NCBI RefSeq assembly: GCF_965638725.1 | Contig: NC_134962.1 | Location: 1,309,501 to 1,373,500 of the forward strand | Origin: Aptenodytes patagonicus | Taxonomy: Eukaryota; Chordata; Aves; Sphenisciformes; Spheniscidae | Reading direction: 5' to 3' | Length of the DNA stretch: 64,000 nt | Shown here: positions 20,863 through 33,812 of the stretch, piece after piece | How positions within the stretch are numbered: position 1 is the stretch's first letter | How the letters are laid out: every line of letters begins with the position of its first letter | The notes under the pieces: generated by a model | Told to the model about the DNA's origin: nothing | Seen by the model: the letters and a program-made list of their open reading frames with translations, nothing else | Databases searched by the model: none | Program-made: the position numbers and the translations under genes

Positions 20863-23028
20863 TTACAGTTATAGGGTTTGTACAAATCTGCATTTACACG
20901 GGTAGGTATAAGTCTTTGTACAGAGTAACCGAAGCACCCGAAGCGACCGTCTCCTCCCAGGCCCTTCCTCCCCTGGGGACAACGCAGAACTAAAGTGCTT
21001 CATGGCTAGGGAGTGGGGGGGCTGCAGGGGCTTCCCCCCACGGGGGCTCCAGCCATCCCCTCCTTCGGGGCAGCGGGGGGAGTGTACAGAGGGGTCCTGG
21101 GACCGCCGGCAGCACCCCCAGGTCACCACAGACTCTCCTGCACCGCGAGTTTCTAAAGTGCTGAATCGCCCAGCCCTTCGCCCCGCGCCGCTGCTGCCCT
21201 GGGGAGGTGCTGAGGGCCAGAAACAGGCTCCACCGCCTTCAACCACGGTGGGAGAGAAGACCCGTGAGCAGCCGCCGGCTCGCAGCAGGGGTGCGGACAG
21301 CCCTGGCACAAGCGAGCAGCAGAGGGAACAGGTCTCACCGCCCTGCCTGCGCGAGAGCAGATTCACACACTCCGGCTTTCAGCCCGCAGAGGCAAAGGAA
21401 ACCCCTCTGCTCAGAGTTTTACGGAAACACAGGTCAGGCCTGACGACTGCCTGCACGCCCTCCGGCCAGCCCGACGGTCAGAAAGGCACGGCCCCTCCGA
21501 GAGCGAGGGCCCACAGGGCAACCCAGGACTTACCCAGAGGCGGTTACGAACCGACAGGCAGGGGGTTGGGACAGGAGGGTGCTGAGTCTTGCAGGGCACA
21601 AGTTTTGTTCTCTATCCTGAAATCCCTAACTCTTCAACCAACACCTAATTTTCAGGTGTGCAGCCCCTGGGCACGGCACAGAAGGCTTTGGGCACAACAC
21701 AGCAACGGCGGGGGAGCTGGGTGGGAGCCGTAAGGGACGGGTAAGGGCACTTGCGGGAGGTTTAGCAGCTCAGGGGAGAGGTAGAGGCATATAGTATCTA
21801 TTGGCTTTGTCTCACTGGGACACGGAGTTGTCAGAAGGATTTGCTGCTTAGCTTGGAGGGCAGGGAGCGCTAGGACTGTTAACGGGACTGGGTGGGGAGA
21901 CCAGAGCTATGCAGGGATCAGGGGTGGCCTTTCTGGGAAACTCCCTCACTTGCGTTATTCCGAGGGGCAACGCTGAAGTCTGATCAGCTCGTGGGGGAGA
22001 TTTGTGACAGATTTCCTACCACAATGACTTCTGTCCCATGCAAAGTGTTTCACAAGGTGGAAAAAGCCTTTCTCCACATTAGAGCCTGCTTCCAGAGCTG
22101 TAAAAACGTCTGCAACGGGTGTTTATGGTGCCGCTAAGACTTGTGGTGATGCGATCTGGCACATGACAGCAAAAACCTCAGGCAGGGCGAGCAACACTCG
22201 TCTCTCACCTTGCTGACCCAAGATATGACCGTGCTACTGCCAGAGAAGGAGCCCCCACAACCGAGAGCTAAGCTCCCTCTGGCAGTCTTGTGGATCTGCT
22301 CCTGTTCCCTGCCCTTCTCTCCTGTAAACACATCAGGCTGCAAAGATGAGGAAGCAAAAAGAGCCAGGGAGTGTTACAGACCAGAGAGAACCTCGTGGCA
22401 GGGCGCTGACAGGGGTTCGTGAAAGGTTTGGCTCTACTCAGAGGTTGCCTATAGGAAAGGGAAGGGTCGGACCACCAGCAAGGCTGAACGCAGGCGCAGG
22501 GGCATGCTGGCAGCCTGCAGACAGGAGCAATGCAGAGCCAGAGAGCTGCCCTGTTCCTCAGGAGTGTAACAGCCCCTCGCCCCCACACACGCACGCACCC
22601 AGGCCAAACCCTGCCATGACACTCTCCTCCAGGTGAGGATCCACCCTCACTCCCACTAATTATCTCCAACAGAGAACGTGGGATCGTTTCGGCACAGCCC
22701 ACGCACGGCTCTCCACTCGTACAGTCACCTGTGCGCAGCCTGAAGAGCCTGACTCGTCCATACCTCCGGTTCCTCATGAGACGGCGGTAGCGCCCATCTG
22801 CTCACCCCTGCACGGGGAGGAGAGAACAAGGTGAGCGTCGGTGTGGGGAACAATCCTGCTGGGCTGGTTCCCATCAGTCTCTGTCGCAAAGGCCAAAAGC
22901 GTCACTGGACGCAGCAAGAATAAAAAATAATCTTCAGACAGGTCGTTTCCGGACACGTCGTTTCATCAAAACATCACCCTTTCCCGCCAGGGAAGGACGT
23001 GGTGACAGGGAAGGCCCTTCCTCTGGCT

Positions 23029-26000
23029 TTAGGGGAAAATCTGCAGTTCAAACTTGGGTGCCCACTCCAGCGCACTCTTCACCACAGCCAGGGCAGCTGC
23101 TCCCAGCGCGACCGTCAGCCCCATCACCGCCAGCTTGACAAAGCGGTTGGTCCTTGGCTTTGTCAAGATGGATTTTGTCCGCTCCTCCCCTCGGAGCCGC
23201 TCCCTGAAGCGCTGCCTCAACACAGTGTCTGGTCTCTGCTGCACTGACGCCAACTCAAAGTCCTTAAAAGTAGAAGCCGCAGTTCTGCAAGAGAAGAAAC
23301 AGGTAGAGGAGCGTCCCCAGCTCGCCTTTGGGACCAGCCTCCTGCCAGGGAGGAAGATCTTCGTGAGGAAGCAAGACCTGGCAAGGGGATGTACAGAACA
23401 CACGGGCACACGGGCTGCCCTGCACTCACCGTTCAGCCTGCTGCTGAGCTGCCTCCCTGGCAAGTTCGGATGGTGGGAACTGGACAAAAAGGTCCCCAGC
23501 TCTGCTGATCAGAGTCTCATAAGGAAGGTCCTGTGGAATCTGGGACAGGAGGTGGTGGACAGAGGCCATGTCGCACTCGCAGTCCAGAACTTCCTGCTCC
23601 CGGTACAGCACGATCTGCAGAGAGGAGCGAGAGAGCACTGAGGACAGCTGGGGAAGTGGGGATGACTTCTTGTCACTCGCTGGCACTCCCTTCAGAGCCG
23701 GAAGAGAAAAACATTTCGCTTCCAGCTGAAAGACCTGCCCTTCCTCAAGGGGACACACTGCAGTGAAACATTCCCTGCCTGGGAAGAGAAATGCCAAACC
23801 CTTCCCGAGACTCTGAGGCCATGGAAAGCCCCTTTCTGGGTAGTTACACCTGTCTTCTGAGCAGAGCCTGTTACTGGCAGGTCAGAGATGTGGGTAGAAC
23901 CTCAGCAGGGCTTGACTCCACGACTTGCCCTCAAACAGAGATTTGTTTGGATCTCCCACAGGAGAAAGGGCAGATGGACGCACAGTGCAGGGCTGCCCCC
24001 AGCCAGCCGGGCTGCCCCCAGCCAGCCAGGCTCCCCAGCACTCGAGCAAGTGCCCAGCAGCAGGGCCAGCACATGAAAGCAAAGCAAAACACCAGGTCAT
24101 GCTGCCTCCACGGCACTGAACTGGAACAGCCTGCACATCTGGACACCCCCAGGCTGCCCCGAGCTCCCCTGGATCCCACCTGCCCTCCACCACCACCAAG
24201 GACATCGCCGGCCTTGGGGGGCCCCTGCAGAGCGGGGTGCAGCCAGGGACAGCAGCAGCACTGGCTTTGCCAGCCCCCCTCTGCAGCCCCAAGCTATCAG
24301 CACTTCGCAATGGTTCAGTTAATCCCCCTACCATTCCAGCCAGTACCTACCACAGCAGCAAAATAAATGGGCATCAGCGGATGGCAAGCCAGGAAGAAGT
24401 CGTATAATCGCACAACGTGCCTGAAGTCGGACAAAACGTGCCCGAACCAGGTGATCAGCCAGCTGAGAGCAAAGATGGTTCCCACCTCCGCACTGCACAG
24501 AGACAAAGTGCTGTTAGGGCAGCTGCTGCCAGCAGCTTGGAAACAGCGCCAAAATGCTCTTGGGCGATCCCTGCGCCGCACCTCCATGTCTGGGAGGGGA
24601 GACAGACCTGGCTATCAGCAGAGCATTCAGCGCTCAGCACAGATCCATGAACTGCACCTCTGATACAACCCCAAGGCAAAGTACTGCCACTACTCGTCTC
24701 GCACCCAGCGGGGTCCACAGTAGAGGTCCAAATGCTCTGCTTTCAGGAGAACCTGAACGTGTGACGTACCACGTCACTGTCTGGCACACTGACCTGAGGA
24801 CACCTGAAGTCCTGCAGCACAGTCAACTTTCTACATTCCTTTCCACCCTAAAGGCTTACTAACTTCTGGGAGTTTCTAATCAAGCTTGGTACCCAAAGAC
24901 GTCCTGGCCGTGAAATGTAACAGAGACACTTGCCCAGAAAAGGACTCCGGACTGAACCTTCCCACCTACCTTCCTGCTTCTGCTTTATTCTGTCCGGACT
25001 ACACTTGCATGTCCCTATTGCACAACCTGGGAATTATCCCCAGAACTAGCAACAAACTACAGCAAGGTGACACCGACCACAAAACTGGGCGTGTGAAGCG
25101 GTCGTGGCAGCTTTGTATGACACCGTTTGCAACCCTGCAGCCTTTCCAATATGGACTGCAGACCACTGGGATGAAGATGGCACCGTGTAAAACCCCTCCA
25201 AACAGGCAGCATAGGTTTGGGTCTGCTCGGAAGCAGAGTGCCACATGGCTTTGGACTGTCACCGTTAGCTGTGGGTCAGCTGTTGACTCACTCTGAGGAA
25301 GCCACTGTGGTGCCGGGGACATGCTGGTGCAAACGGCCCCATGAACAGTAACGCGAGACTGGCAGGACAGAGCTAGGAGGCTCCGAGGGAACGTCTGCGT
25401 ACCTCTGCATGAAGTCATGCACCTCAGGGTTCACCTGGTCTATGATGGGCATCAGGTAATTTAAAATGTGCTTGGTATTGTCCATCGTTGGGTCCATAAA
25501 ATCCCTGAGGAAAGATTTAAAAGAAGGTCCGTCAAACAACTACATCAGCGAGCTCTCCTCCAGGGAGGCAGCCAGAAGGTAAATAGATGTACTTGCAATA
25601 AACAGCTTTGCTGGCAGGGTGGCCCCCAGCCCCAAGGAATTCTGTCTATTTGGGACAGCCTCCTTCCTGCTTTTCTGGGACACACAGGGCTGATCTGCAC
25701 AGAAAACCCGGACCCAAACAATCACGCCGGTGTCAGCTGACACTTCTTATTCTGCTGAAGTGCACATGTGAACTGTAAAGCCTTTCCAGCACCCAAAACC
25801 TAACTCCCTGTCTGGGAGAGGAGGGAGAATCCCTCCAAATCACTCCTCAGCTGAAGGCTTGTTCTCATTTCAGTGCACAAACAGGAGAGTCATTTGACTT
25901 GGGGCTCAGGACACTGGCGGTACAGACCACGCTGGCCAGGGCTGTACGAGGCTAAGTGGGAGGCACTGTGCTGAGCCAGCCCCCAGGAGCTGGAGAGGCC

Positions 26001-29000
26001 CTGACAGCGGAGATGGCCAGAGAACTATGAATAATGCATGCGCGTTGGCTTTTTCAACTTCAAGAGATGTTACAAATTAATCTGACAGCCTTCAATTATC
26101 CCCTCCCCAGAGCACAACTCCCTGCAAAGCCACGTGTGGTCACGCTGCTCTCTCAAAGCACCCCTCTGGGTATGGACATGACAGGCAGCCGGCCTTAACC
26201 CAAGGCTCTGCCTTCCAGGCTCCCCTGCTCCGGGACAGGCCAACCCATCGGCACAGGCTTCCCCGCAGGCACAGGCGACCCCACAGCTTGAGGACACGCA
26301 GGCGGCTCCTCTTCCCCAGCTGAGCCTGGTGAGTACCTGAGATGATGCGTCGAGAGCTTTTCCACCAGAGCCGTGGCCAGTCTGTCCCCCACCACCAGGA
26401 GGAAGGTGACCACGATGTCATGGTAGCCCTGGTAGTAGTGCAGCTGGGGGTTGCGCTTGAGGACGTGGAGGATAATATCGATGAGCTCCTCCTGCAACCC
26501 TTCCCTCTGGTCATCTGGCATCCCTGTGGGGACAACACCAGGCGGCGGTGGGACAGGCTGTGTCACCTATCGGCGCCTGCCGTGGGAGTGAGCGCGGCTG
26601 CGGTATGCAAGGAGAGGACCCATGCATTTACCAACCTGCCTGATCCCAAGGGATGCGGTGCAAAGGGGAAGGGGGGGGGGTAAAACTAGCAGAAAAAAAT
26701 ATCCCGAGTCCTAATCCTGCCCCCCCAAACCCTGACGGCCCAGGGAAGCCGGCCAGTTGTTAGGTTGTTTAACCTTTGGAGCTGCAGTGCCCCTGCCTGT
26801 GAGGAAGTCACCGTGGAGGATGGGGAGCGGGGTTTACTGATGTTTGTACAGTGCTGCCAAGAGCGAATCATGCTGCACATCCAGCACCGCTAAGGACATT
26901 TTAATCATTTTTAATTTCCCAGGGGTTCTAGAAAAAAATTAAAACAGGACCCATTTTCGCAGCAACTGCGCCAACTGCATCAGATTGCAAGGCCTCCATC
27001 GCCCACAACTTTCTGTCAGTCCCCTGCTAACAACGTGTTTAGGGACAGGATGTCACAGGAAAAACATTGTTCCTGCCATGCACAGCTGCAGCCAGTTTCT
27101 GGCAGCCCTTGTCAACAGATAAAACGCCCAAAGGCCAAGCAGAAAGTCCCAGCGGAGATCCTGCAATGACAAAGTTCTCCTTTTCCCCTGCTTCATTAGT
27201 GCATCTAAAAATAGGCAGGAGGCTGCCATTCAAGGGCAAAAAAATCCGTACTAGCAGACCCTTCAGGAATCAGGCTTGCACACAGTATCTGCACTCGAAA
27301 GAGAACCAGAGTGAATCAACTGTTTACGCAAAATAAAAGCAGCAGAAGGGGGAAGCAGATTCTGGCCAGAGTCAGACAGCTGCTGGATTAAATGTTTTAT
27401 AAATAGCACAAGTAGGCACCAGCCACCCATCAGAACTAAACAACTGCAAAAAGATTTTGCTTCTAAAGGCTCAGAGTTCTCTTAAATTTGGTGCATGAAC
27501 CCGATTTTTGAGACCATTTTACACCAGAATTTGTTCTAACCACTGACAAACCTGCCTGCCACGCCCCTGAGCTAGACCACGGTCTAAAATAAACTGAAGC
27601 AAACGGTACATTTCTCAAGCACTCCATCTATCCTAATCTCACCCTGGTGACAACAGGTGAGGGGCACGCAGGATCTGGGCAGATCCTCTGCGCTGCAACT
27701 GCTCGACGGCACCAGCCTGCTGGCAGAGGGGCTCAGCGGGGCAGGGGGAAGCGTAACATTGGAAGAGCCACATCAAAAACCAGCTGTAGCACAGCCAGCT
27801 GAAGGAAACCGATAGCCACAGAATAGCTCCACTGCATGAAGAAGCTGCTGTAAGCTCACAAGGAAAAGGCTCTCTAGAAGTCGGAGCAACGGAGCATCAC
27901 CTACTGCAACCCCCCGAGCAAGGTCTGAGCCAGGAGGAGCCCCACGGCACAGACCTTCCCCCTGCAGAGCGGGAAGAGGAGAATCCCCTCTCACCTGGTG
28001 GGAAACGGCGCAGGGATCGCCGCACGTCCAGTAGCACTTGCTGGTAATCTTTATTGTCCTCTCGTAGCTCCTTTCCTGCTGAGAAAAAGACGACTGTGAT
28101 TAACACTGAGTAGTGCAAAGGTACCGGGAAGAGAGCTGGGCGAGGGAGCCGGGAGAAACCCTGCTGAGGGCAGGAGGATGAGGCTGCACACACAGACACA
28201 TCACCCCATCGTACGTCCCCTTTTTCGTACCTCACACACCAGCCCTGTCCCCTCACTTGCACTGCCACGCGTTCCGACACTAACGGCACTTCAGTGCGAG
28301 CAAACGAGACTATTATTTCTTTAAACAACATACGTTAAAATGGTTAAACTGACACCACTCCCAGCATTCATGGAAACATCTTTGCTCCACAGTTTTGTTG
28401 TGCAATTCAAAGCATACTCAGCAGCAGCAAGGCATGATACGCTGTGGAGACGACAAAGAATAGTTTATTAAATAGAAATAATTCAGAAGCAAACCCCACC
28501 CATGGGTAGCTAAGATAGTTAAGACAGAAGAGAAAAGAATTTGCTGGCACACTGGACGATCTATGCGATCACGTGAAATTAAATGTTGTCTTCCAGCAGC
28601 TCCGATCACCTAACATAATCCATCTCTTGACTGACGCGGGGGGATGCACAATTCTGAATGGCCACAGATCCAGGAACAACAGCAAAAATCTGTCCTGGGG
28701 ACAGTGACTGTAAAAGCTACAGGACGTGGAGCTTCTGCACTGGTAAGATTTAAAAACCACGCAGGTACCTCATCAGGAAGGTCATTTTCCCTGCTCCTGC
28801 TCTGACCAAACACCACACGTGCTTCACGCAACAAACTGCTTCGTCTATGCCTGGAAGAGACACCTCCGAAGTATTTCGGCCAAGCCAGGGCTCAGCACAG
28901 CCACCTCTCCATGGGAGCAACAAAAATTAAAGTTTGATACTTTCTGCTGCAGATGAACTTACAGATGCCGGCTAACTGCTCAGGGCCACACCAACCTCAG

Positions 29001-32000
29001 TGTGAAATTATTTTTCAACCAAAGTGAACTAATTTCAACCACTTTCAACCAAAGTGAACTAATTTCCATCACTGCCACTAGAGATAACACCACCCTCACA
29101 GCACAACGGAAATGTTGTTTTTCGGAAGTCGCGTATTTCCAAATCTGCCATTTACATACAACACAGCGCGCGAAGCTACGGCGGGCATGCTGCAGCGCGA
29201 GCCCCCTTTGCGCACGAGCTTGGTGGGAAACACACCAGCGTACACAGGGAAAAGGCAGGTCAGAAAGCACGTGCTTCAACCTCTGCCATCCTTCCTCTAG
29301 CGTGCACAGAGATCACCGAGCCGTTCTGCCAAAAGCTCCCGAGTCCAGGCTGTTCCGTACCTGGAAGAGGGGGCAGGTCGTCTGTGTTAACACTTAGCAG
29401 CTTCGGCCACACTTTGCAACGAATCTCATCCGTCAAGAGCCCCCCCTCGCTGATCGCCATCCGCCTGAGCGTGGCCACGTCGATAGGGTCGCTGTTCAGA
29501 GCCTGATAAATTTCCGCCACTTTCCTTTTCTTCTTAGAATCAAAGTCTGTAAGAAGACCACAAAGAGGCAAGCTGATAGGCAACGCCAACACACGGGGGG
29601 CAGCAACTCAGATCAGGGGGGCAAAATCCACTCACAGCGATGTCACACACACATCAAGGGAGATGACACAGGACAGTCGGCACACGCCCTGCCAGGACAG
29701 GCTCGGGACGACCCCGGCGGGTGACCCACCAGCTGACCGTCCCCATGTCCACAGGCTCAGCACCGGGGGCACCTCACGGCTCGCAGGGCACCCCCACCAC
29801 TTCCCTATCAACCCCGCTGGTCTCACCCTGGGAGGCAACCGCTGCTCCTCCCGACACGGGAGCCGCCACCGCTGCCCGAGCGGATCCCTCGGCTCCCGTA
29901 CACCCCAACAGATCACGGCTCCATTCAGGACCGCGACAGCCATGCAAAGTCACCCTGCGACCGTTCGCTCTCTGACGCAGCTGCCAGCTCAGGTGTCAAG
30001 TGTTTCCTAAGACCAGGACTTCGTCTTCCTACCGACTCCCAGCTAGACAGCGGCTCCTGGATGCAGCCGTCCTAGGGAGAAGCCTGAGCATTTCCACTGA
30101 CAGCAACAGTCACAAGAAAGGACTTAATTTTACCAGAGTTAACGAGTCACAAGCATATTGACTTCTCTCCCAACAAACACAAACTGGCCGGCTGTTAGTA
30201 CACGCGCAGGTTAGCCAGTATTAAACAAATACCACTGTTCTGTGGAGCACATGAACTCGGGGGCAGGTAGGGAAGGGAATAACGCACAAAGCACATGGTG
30301 CTCTGGTTTCAGATGGGTTAAACGCACTTACAGGACAGGAGAGCGCTTCCCGGGGAGCTGAGAAGGGACACTATTTCACACTGCATCGTGGTATTTGTCA
30401 CTGCTGCCTCACGCGAGGAAGGAGAGAGGCGGCCGAGGGCCACCCGATATCCCACACCGGAGCAGTTTCCACTAAGGAGGCTTTGCTGAGCAGCCGTGGG
30501 GCTGGAGCGCAGGATGAGGCCGCAAATGCTGCCTTTACTTAAAGGCTTTTTCCGACAGATCCAACTAACACTGCTCTTGGGATCCAAACGGGATTCGTTC
30601 GATAAGCGACGTGTCCGAATAGGATTTGGGGCGGGAGGAATTAAAAGGATCCCGATGGGAGAAACAGCTGTTTCTCAACGCCCCACCCTCCCGGCAGCGA
30701 CTCGGGGAGCACGCTCCTCTGCCCACGTGGCACCTCCGGCATCTCGGCGCTGCCCCGGCCCTCTCCCCGCTCCCGGGGAGCTGCGTGCGAGCGCCTGGCC
30801 AGAAGCACCGCTTTCTGCAGCGTCTGAACGGGAGACGGCGGGACGGCAGGCTGCTCAGACACACGGACGCTAAGTAGGTCAAGTGGTGGATGCTGTCCGT
30901 TCTCCAAGTACCCTTTTTAAACACTTTTTGGATGAAAACAAGCTGTAACGGCCTACGACAGATCTCCAGCTCCCCTCTAAACACCAAGTTCCTGGTAATG
31001 TTAAAGCTTCTAGCGCTCACCCAGTGACCGCGACTTCCTTTTATTTCCTTTCCCGCCCCTTGTGCGAGCAAAGTTATTTGCACACAAACCAGCTCCGCTG
31101 GCTGGCCGTTCCCTATCCCCCGCGGCACGCACATACTGGGCTGTCACATACCGAAGCCTCGGGAAGGAGGAGACAAAGCCTGTGGAAGAAACCCCTGTTC
31201 ACACACAAAGAACTTCAGGAGCAGCACGAAGGAAGGAGCACATATTGCAGGCTCCTCTTCTGAGATTTACTGGCAAATGCCCCAATATTTACACTGTTCA
31301 AACGTGCAGCGGACAACAGCTGCAAGTATTTTAAAAAAAGAAAAATAAAATTGTATTTCAAAACCTTTTTTGTGCACCCACAAAACCTTAACTGGCAGCG
31401 CCAGTTACACTTTGAAGGCGAGACGGAAACACAAGCTCAGAGCGCGGGGGCTTATCGCGCCGTAACTCAAACCGTACCGTCACGAAGGGTCCACCTGACC
31501 GGCCGCGGGTGGATTTTTATTTACTTCCCGCGGCTAAAAACAGCGCCTGGAACAGTTCTCGCTGACGAGCACCCGAGCGCAGCACCCGCCTGCGTGCGGA
31601 GAACGCAGACGATCCCCGCAGGCCGAAGAGGGACGCCCGCCCGCACCGGAGCGCGGTTCCGGAGAGGGAAGCAGCCCTGCGCTCCCAAGGGCTGAAACGA
31701 CGCGCAGGCACCGGGCACCGGCACTTACACAACGCTTCGCAAGGCCGGGCCAGCCCCGGCGCTGCTGCAGAGCCCCCCCCGCCCCCCGGTTACTGCCGTG
31801 ATGGGCGGCCTGGAAAAGCGAGGCCCGGAGAGCTGAGGGGGCCCGGCCTCGAGTCAGGCAGCGGCCAAACCGGCTGCGCCGCGCCTGCCCGAGCCCGCGG
31901 CCTGGCGAGGGAGCCCGCTCCCGCGACGGGGGACGGTTCCGCAGCCGCGGGGGGGGGGGCGGGCCCGAGCGGGGGGTTCGGGCCCCCGGGATCCCCCGGG

Positions 32001-32202
32001 CCGGCCCCCGCCCGGGCGGCTCCGAGGGCAGCGCCGAGCCCCGCCCCGCCGCTAGGGGGCGCCGCCGCGCCTGCAGGGGGCGCTCCAGCCCCCACTCTGC
32101 CTCAGAGGTAACCGGCGCCCCCCGCCCGCCCGCCAGGTCCGGCCCGGCCCAGCCCGTACCGTGGCCGCCGACGCCGTTGCGCAGCGGGCTCCTCCGGGCC
32201 AT
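23029..32202 (-). CDS. TBC1D20: TBC1D20, ER-anchored Rab GTPase-activating protein (8 coding exons)
   Basis: Coding exons on the minus strand: 32160-32202, 29361-29546, 27995-28075, 26337-26523, 25403-25504, 24351-24492, 23430-23614, 23029-23284. Phases close to 1182 nt, 393 aa; human is 403 aa, with the difference in the short N-terminus (MARRSPLRNGVGGH). The TBC domain spans about residues 55-300. It has both catalytic fingers: Arg in LLDVRRSL (about 95) and Gln in HYYQGYHD (about 135). A C-terminal hydrophobic helix (about 358-377, LAVMGLTVALGAAALAVV) anchors it in the ER membrane. The family member inactivates Rab1 (and Rab18) and controls ER-Golgi traffic and lipid droplets; human loss causes Warburg Micro syndrome. 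All key residues are intact, so it should be active. It lies head-to-tail behind CSNK2A1, as in human. Confidence 0.97.
29013..29066. repeat. Two-copy direct repeat, 30-bp period, in TBC1D20 intron
   Basis: TTTCAACCAAAGTGAACTAA begins at 29013 and again at 29043, followed in both by TTTC. A simple local duplication inside intron 2. Confidence 0.9.
32049..32083 (+). promoter_or_regulatory. Two tandem CTCF-like motifs at the TBC1D20 promoter
   Basis: CCGCTAGGGGGCGC at 32049-32062 and CCTGCAGGGGGCGC at 32070-32083 both fit the CTCF core. They have the same orientation and are 21 bp apart, within intron 1 about 80-110 bp inside exon 1 of TBC1D20. Confidence 0.6.
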
Positions 32203-32440
32203 GTTCCCGGGCGCTGCGGCGCATGCCGGGCCGGAGACCGGACCGGGCCGGGCCGGGCTGGGGCTCCGCGCTCCCCGCGCCGTCCGGTCCCGTCCCGTCC
32301 CGCCCCCGCTCGCTCCCCCCGCCCCTCCGCCGCCGGCGCGCGGGCGGTACGTCACGGCGCCTCAACGCGCAGGCGCAGATCCGTGAGGCGGATCACGCGG
32401 GCAGAAGGGGCGCGGCGCGCTCGCGCATGCGCAGAGGGGA
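32203..32440 (-). promoter_or_regulatory. TBC1D20: TBC1D20 CpG-island promoter with CRE-like and NRF1 sites
   Basis: Upstream of the TBC1D20 start codon lie a CRE-like TACGTCAC (32348-32355) and a palindromic NRF1 site GCGCATGCGC (32423-32432), with a related half-site near 32366-32376. There is no TATA box. This is typical of housekeeping promoters. Confidence 0.6.
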
Positions 32441-32516
32441 GAGCGCGGCACGTGCTCTCCCCCCCCCCCCCCCTCCCCCGGAGCCCCGGCGCTGCCGGCA
32501 CGTCTGTTTCAAGGGT

Positions 32517-32522
32517 TTTATT
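32517..32522 (-). terminator. CSNK2A1: Distal polyadenylation signal of CSNK2A1 (candidate)
   Basis: Minus-strand AATAAA (AAATAAAACCC), about 2.46 kb past the CSNK2A1 stop and only about 315 bp from the TBC1D20 start codon. It is a possible end of the longest CSNK2A1 transcript. Confidence 0.4.
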
Positions 32523-33806
32523 TAAAAAAAACCCCAAAACCACAAACCCCTAGGCCTCCACGGCACGGCTTCTTCCCAGCGCAGTCGGGGGCGGGGGACA
32601 CGTCCACCGCGGTGCGGCGCCCGCTGCCACCCCATAAAACAATACCCTTAAACACCCCCCCCCCCCCCCCCCCCCGAATTCCCCCAGCGGGAGCAGCGAG
32701 ACACCGGCCGCGCCGGGGACCGGCGCCCGCCGCATCCAGAAACGTCCCTCCGCGCACGGGCTTCTTCGTGCTTCCCTGCGCAAGGGCTGACGGGCGTCGG
32801 GGACCGTCAGGGCGCTGGCAGCCCCCCTCTTCCCTCCCTCTGGAAGCTCGGAGGGAGCAGCAAGCACCCGCCGCCGTCCGCAAACCTCCCTCCCCGGAGG
32901 TACCGGGGAAGAACCGGGTTGAACGTCCCGCGTGGCTCACAACCTAGTGCAAACAACCGCAAGCTGTATTTTTGTCATACCGGGTGCTTTCACGTCACAG
33001 CACATCAAGGAAAACGGTCAACACGGTCCGACTTTCACGTCATTCGAGGATATATAAAAGATTAAGTACAATATATTCCCACTGGATGAAGTCACGGAGG
33101 AGAAAGCCACCCCGGCGCACGTGAAAAACCTCATCTCCCCTGCCAGTGATCCTCACGGAAAGGGGCCGTGCTTCATGCCCTCCTGCCCCGTTCCCCGTCA
33201 GTCGGTTTAACCCAGCCCACGCGCTCCACCCTACCTTGCAAAAGTAACTGAGGTAACATGGAAGTACGTGGCCATCACCCCCCCAAAGAACAAACGAGGG
33301 ACGGGCGCTCAGGGGACAAGCAGGAGCCGAAGGCCGAGGCTTCAGCGCTTGCTGAGGAACAGGAGGAGCACTCAATGCCCAGGACAAGCAACTGCTGCGA
33401 CGGCTTTAGGACAGGAGGTCACCGAGAGGGACGGGTGCTCCTATGCTTACAGCCGCTCCGGCTGAGCACCACAAGCCTCACGTGACCAAAAACAAGTCAC
33501 TGAAATCCACGCAAAAAACTAAGAATTGGCTCAGCATCTCAGCTCCCCATCCGTCAGGGCTGAGACAGAAGAGGAGGGTTTTTTGGTTTTATGGCGAAAG
33601 GTCCTTCTCCCAGGAGGTACTTTGGCTTGCGACGTTTGTGTAAGGCTCCTCCGCCCTGCTGACCATGCAAGGTGCGTGTGAAGGGGGACACGGCCTCCCC
33701 AGTACGGACGGGGCTGTCGGTCACTCCTGTGTCGAAGTGTACCACTGCCCCAGGGAGGCCTCTACACAGGGAACTGAAATCTAACCTCGATAAATAAAAC
33801 CAAATG

Positions 33807-33812
33807 TTTATT
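33807..33812 (-). terminator. CSNK2A1: Proximal polyadenylation signal of CSNK2A1 (candidate)
   Basis: Minus-strand AATAAA 1.17 kb past the stop codon. With the distal hexamer at 32517 it would give two 3' UTR lengths; 33813-34986 has no other gene. Confidence 0.5.
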
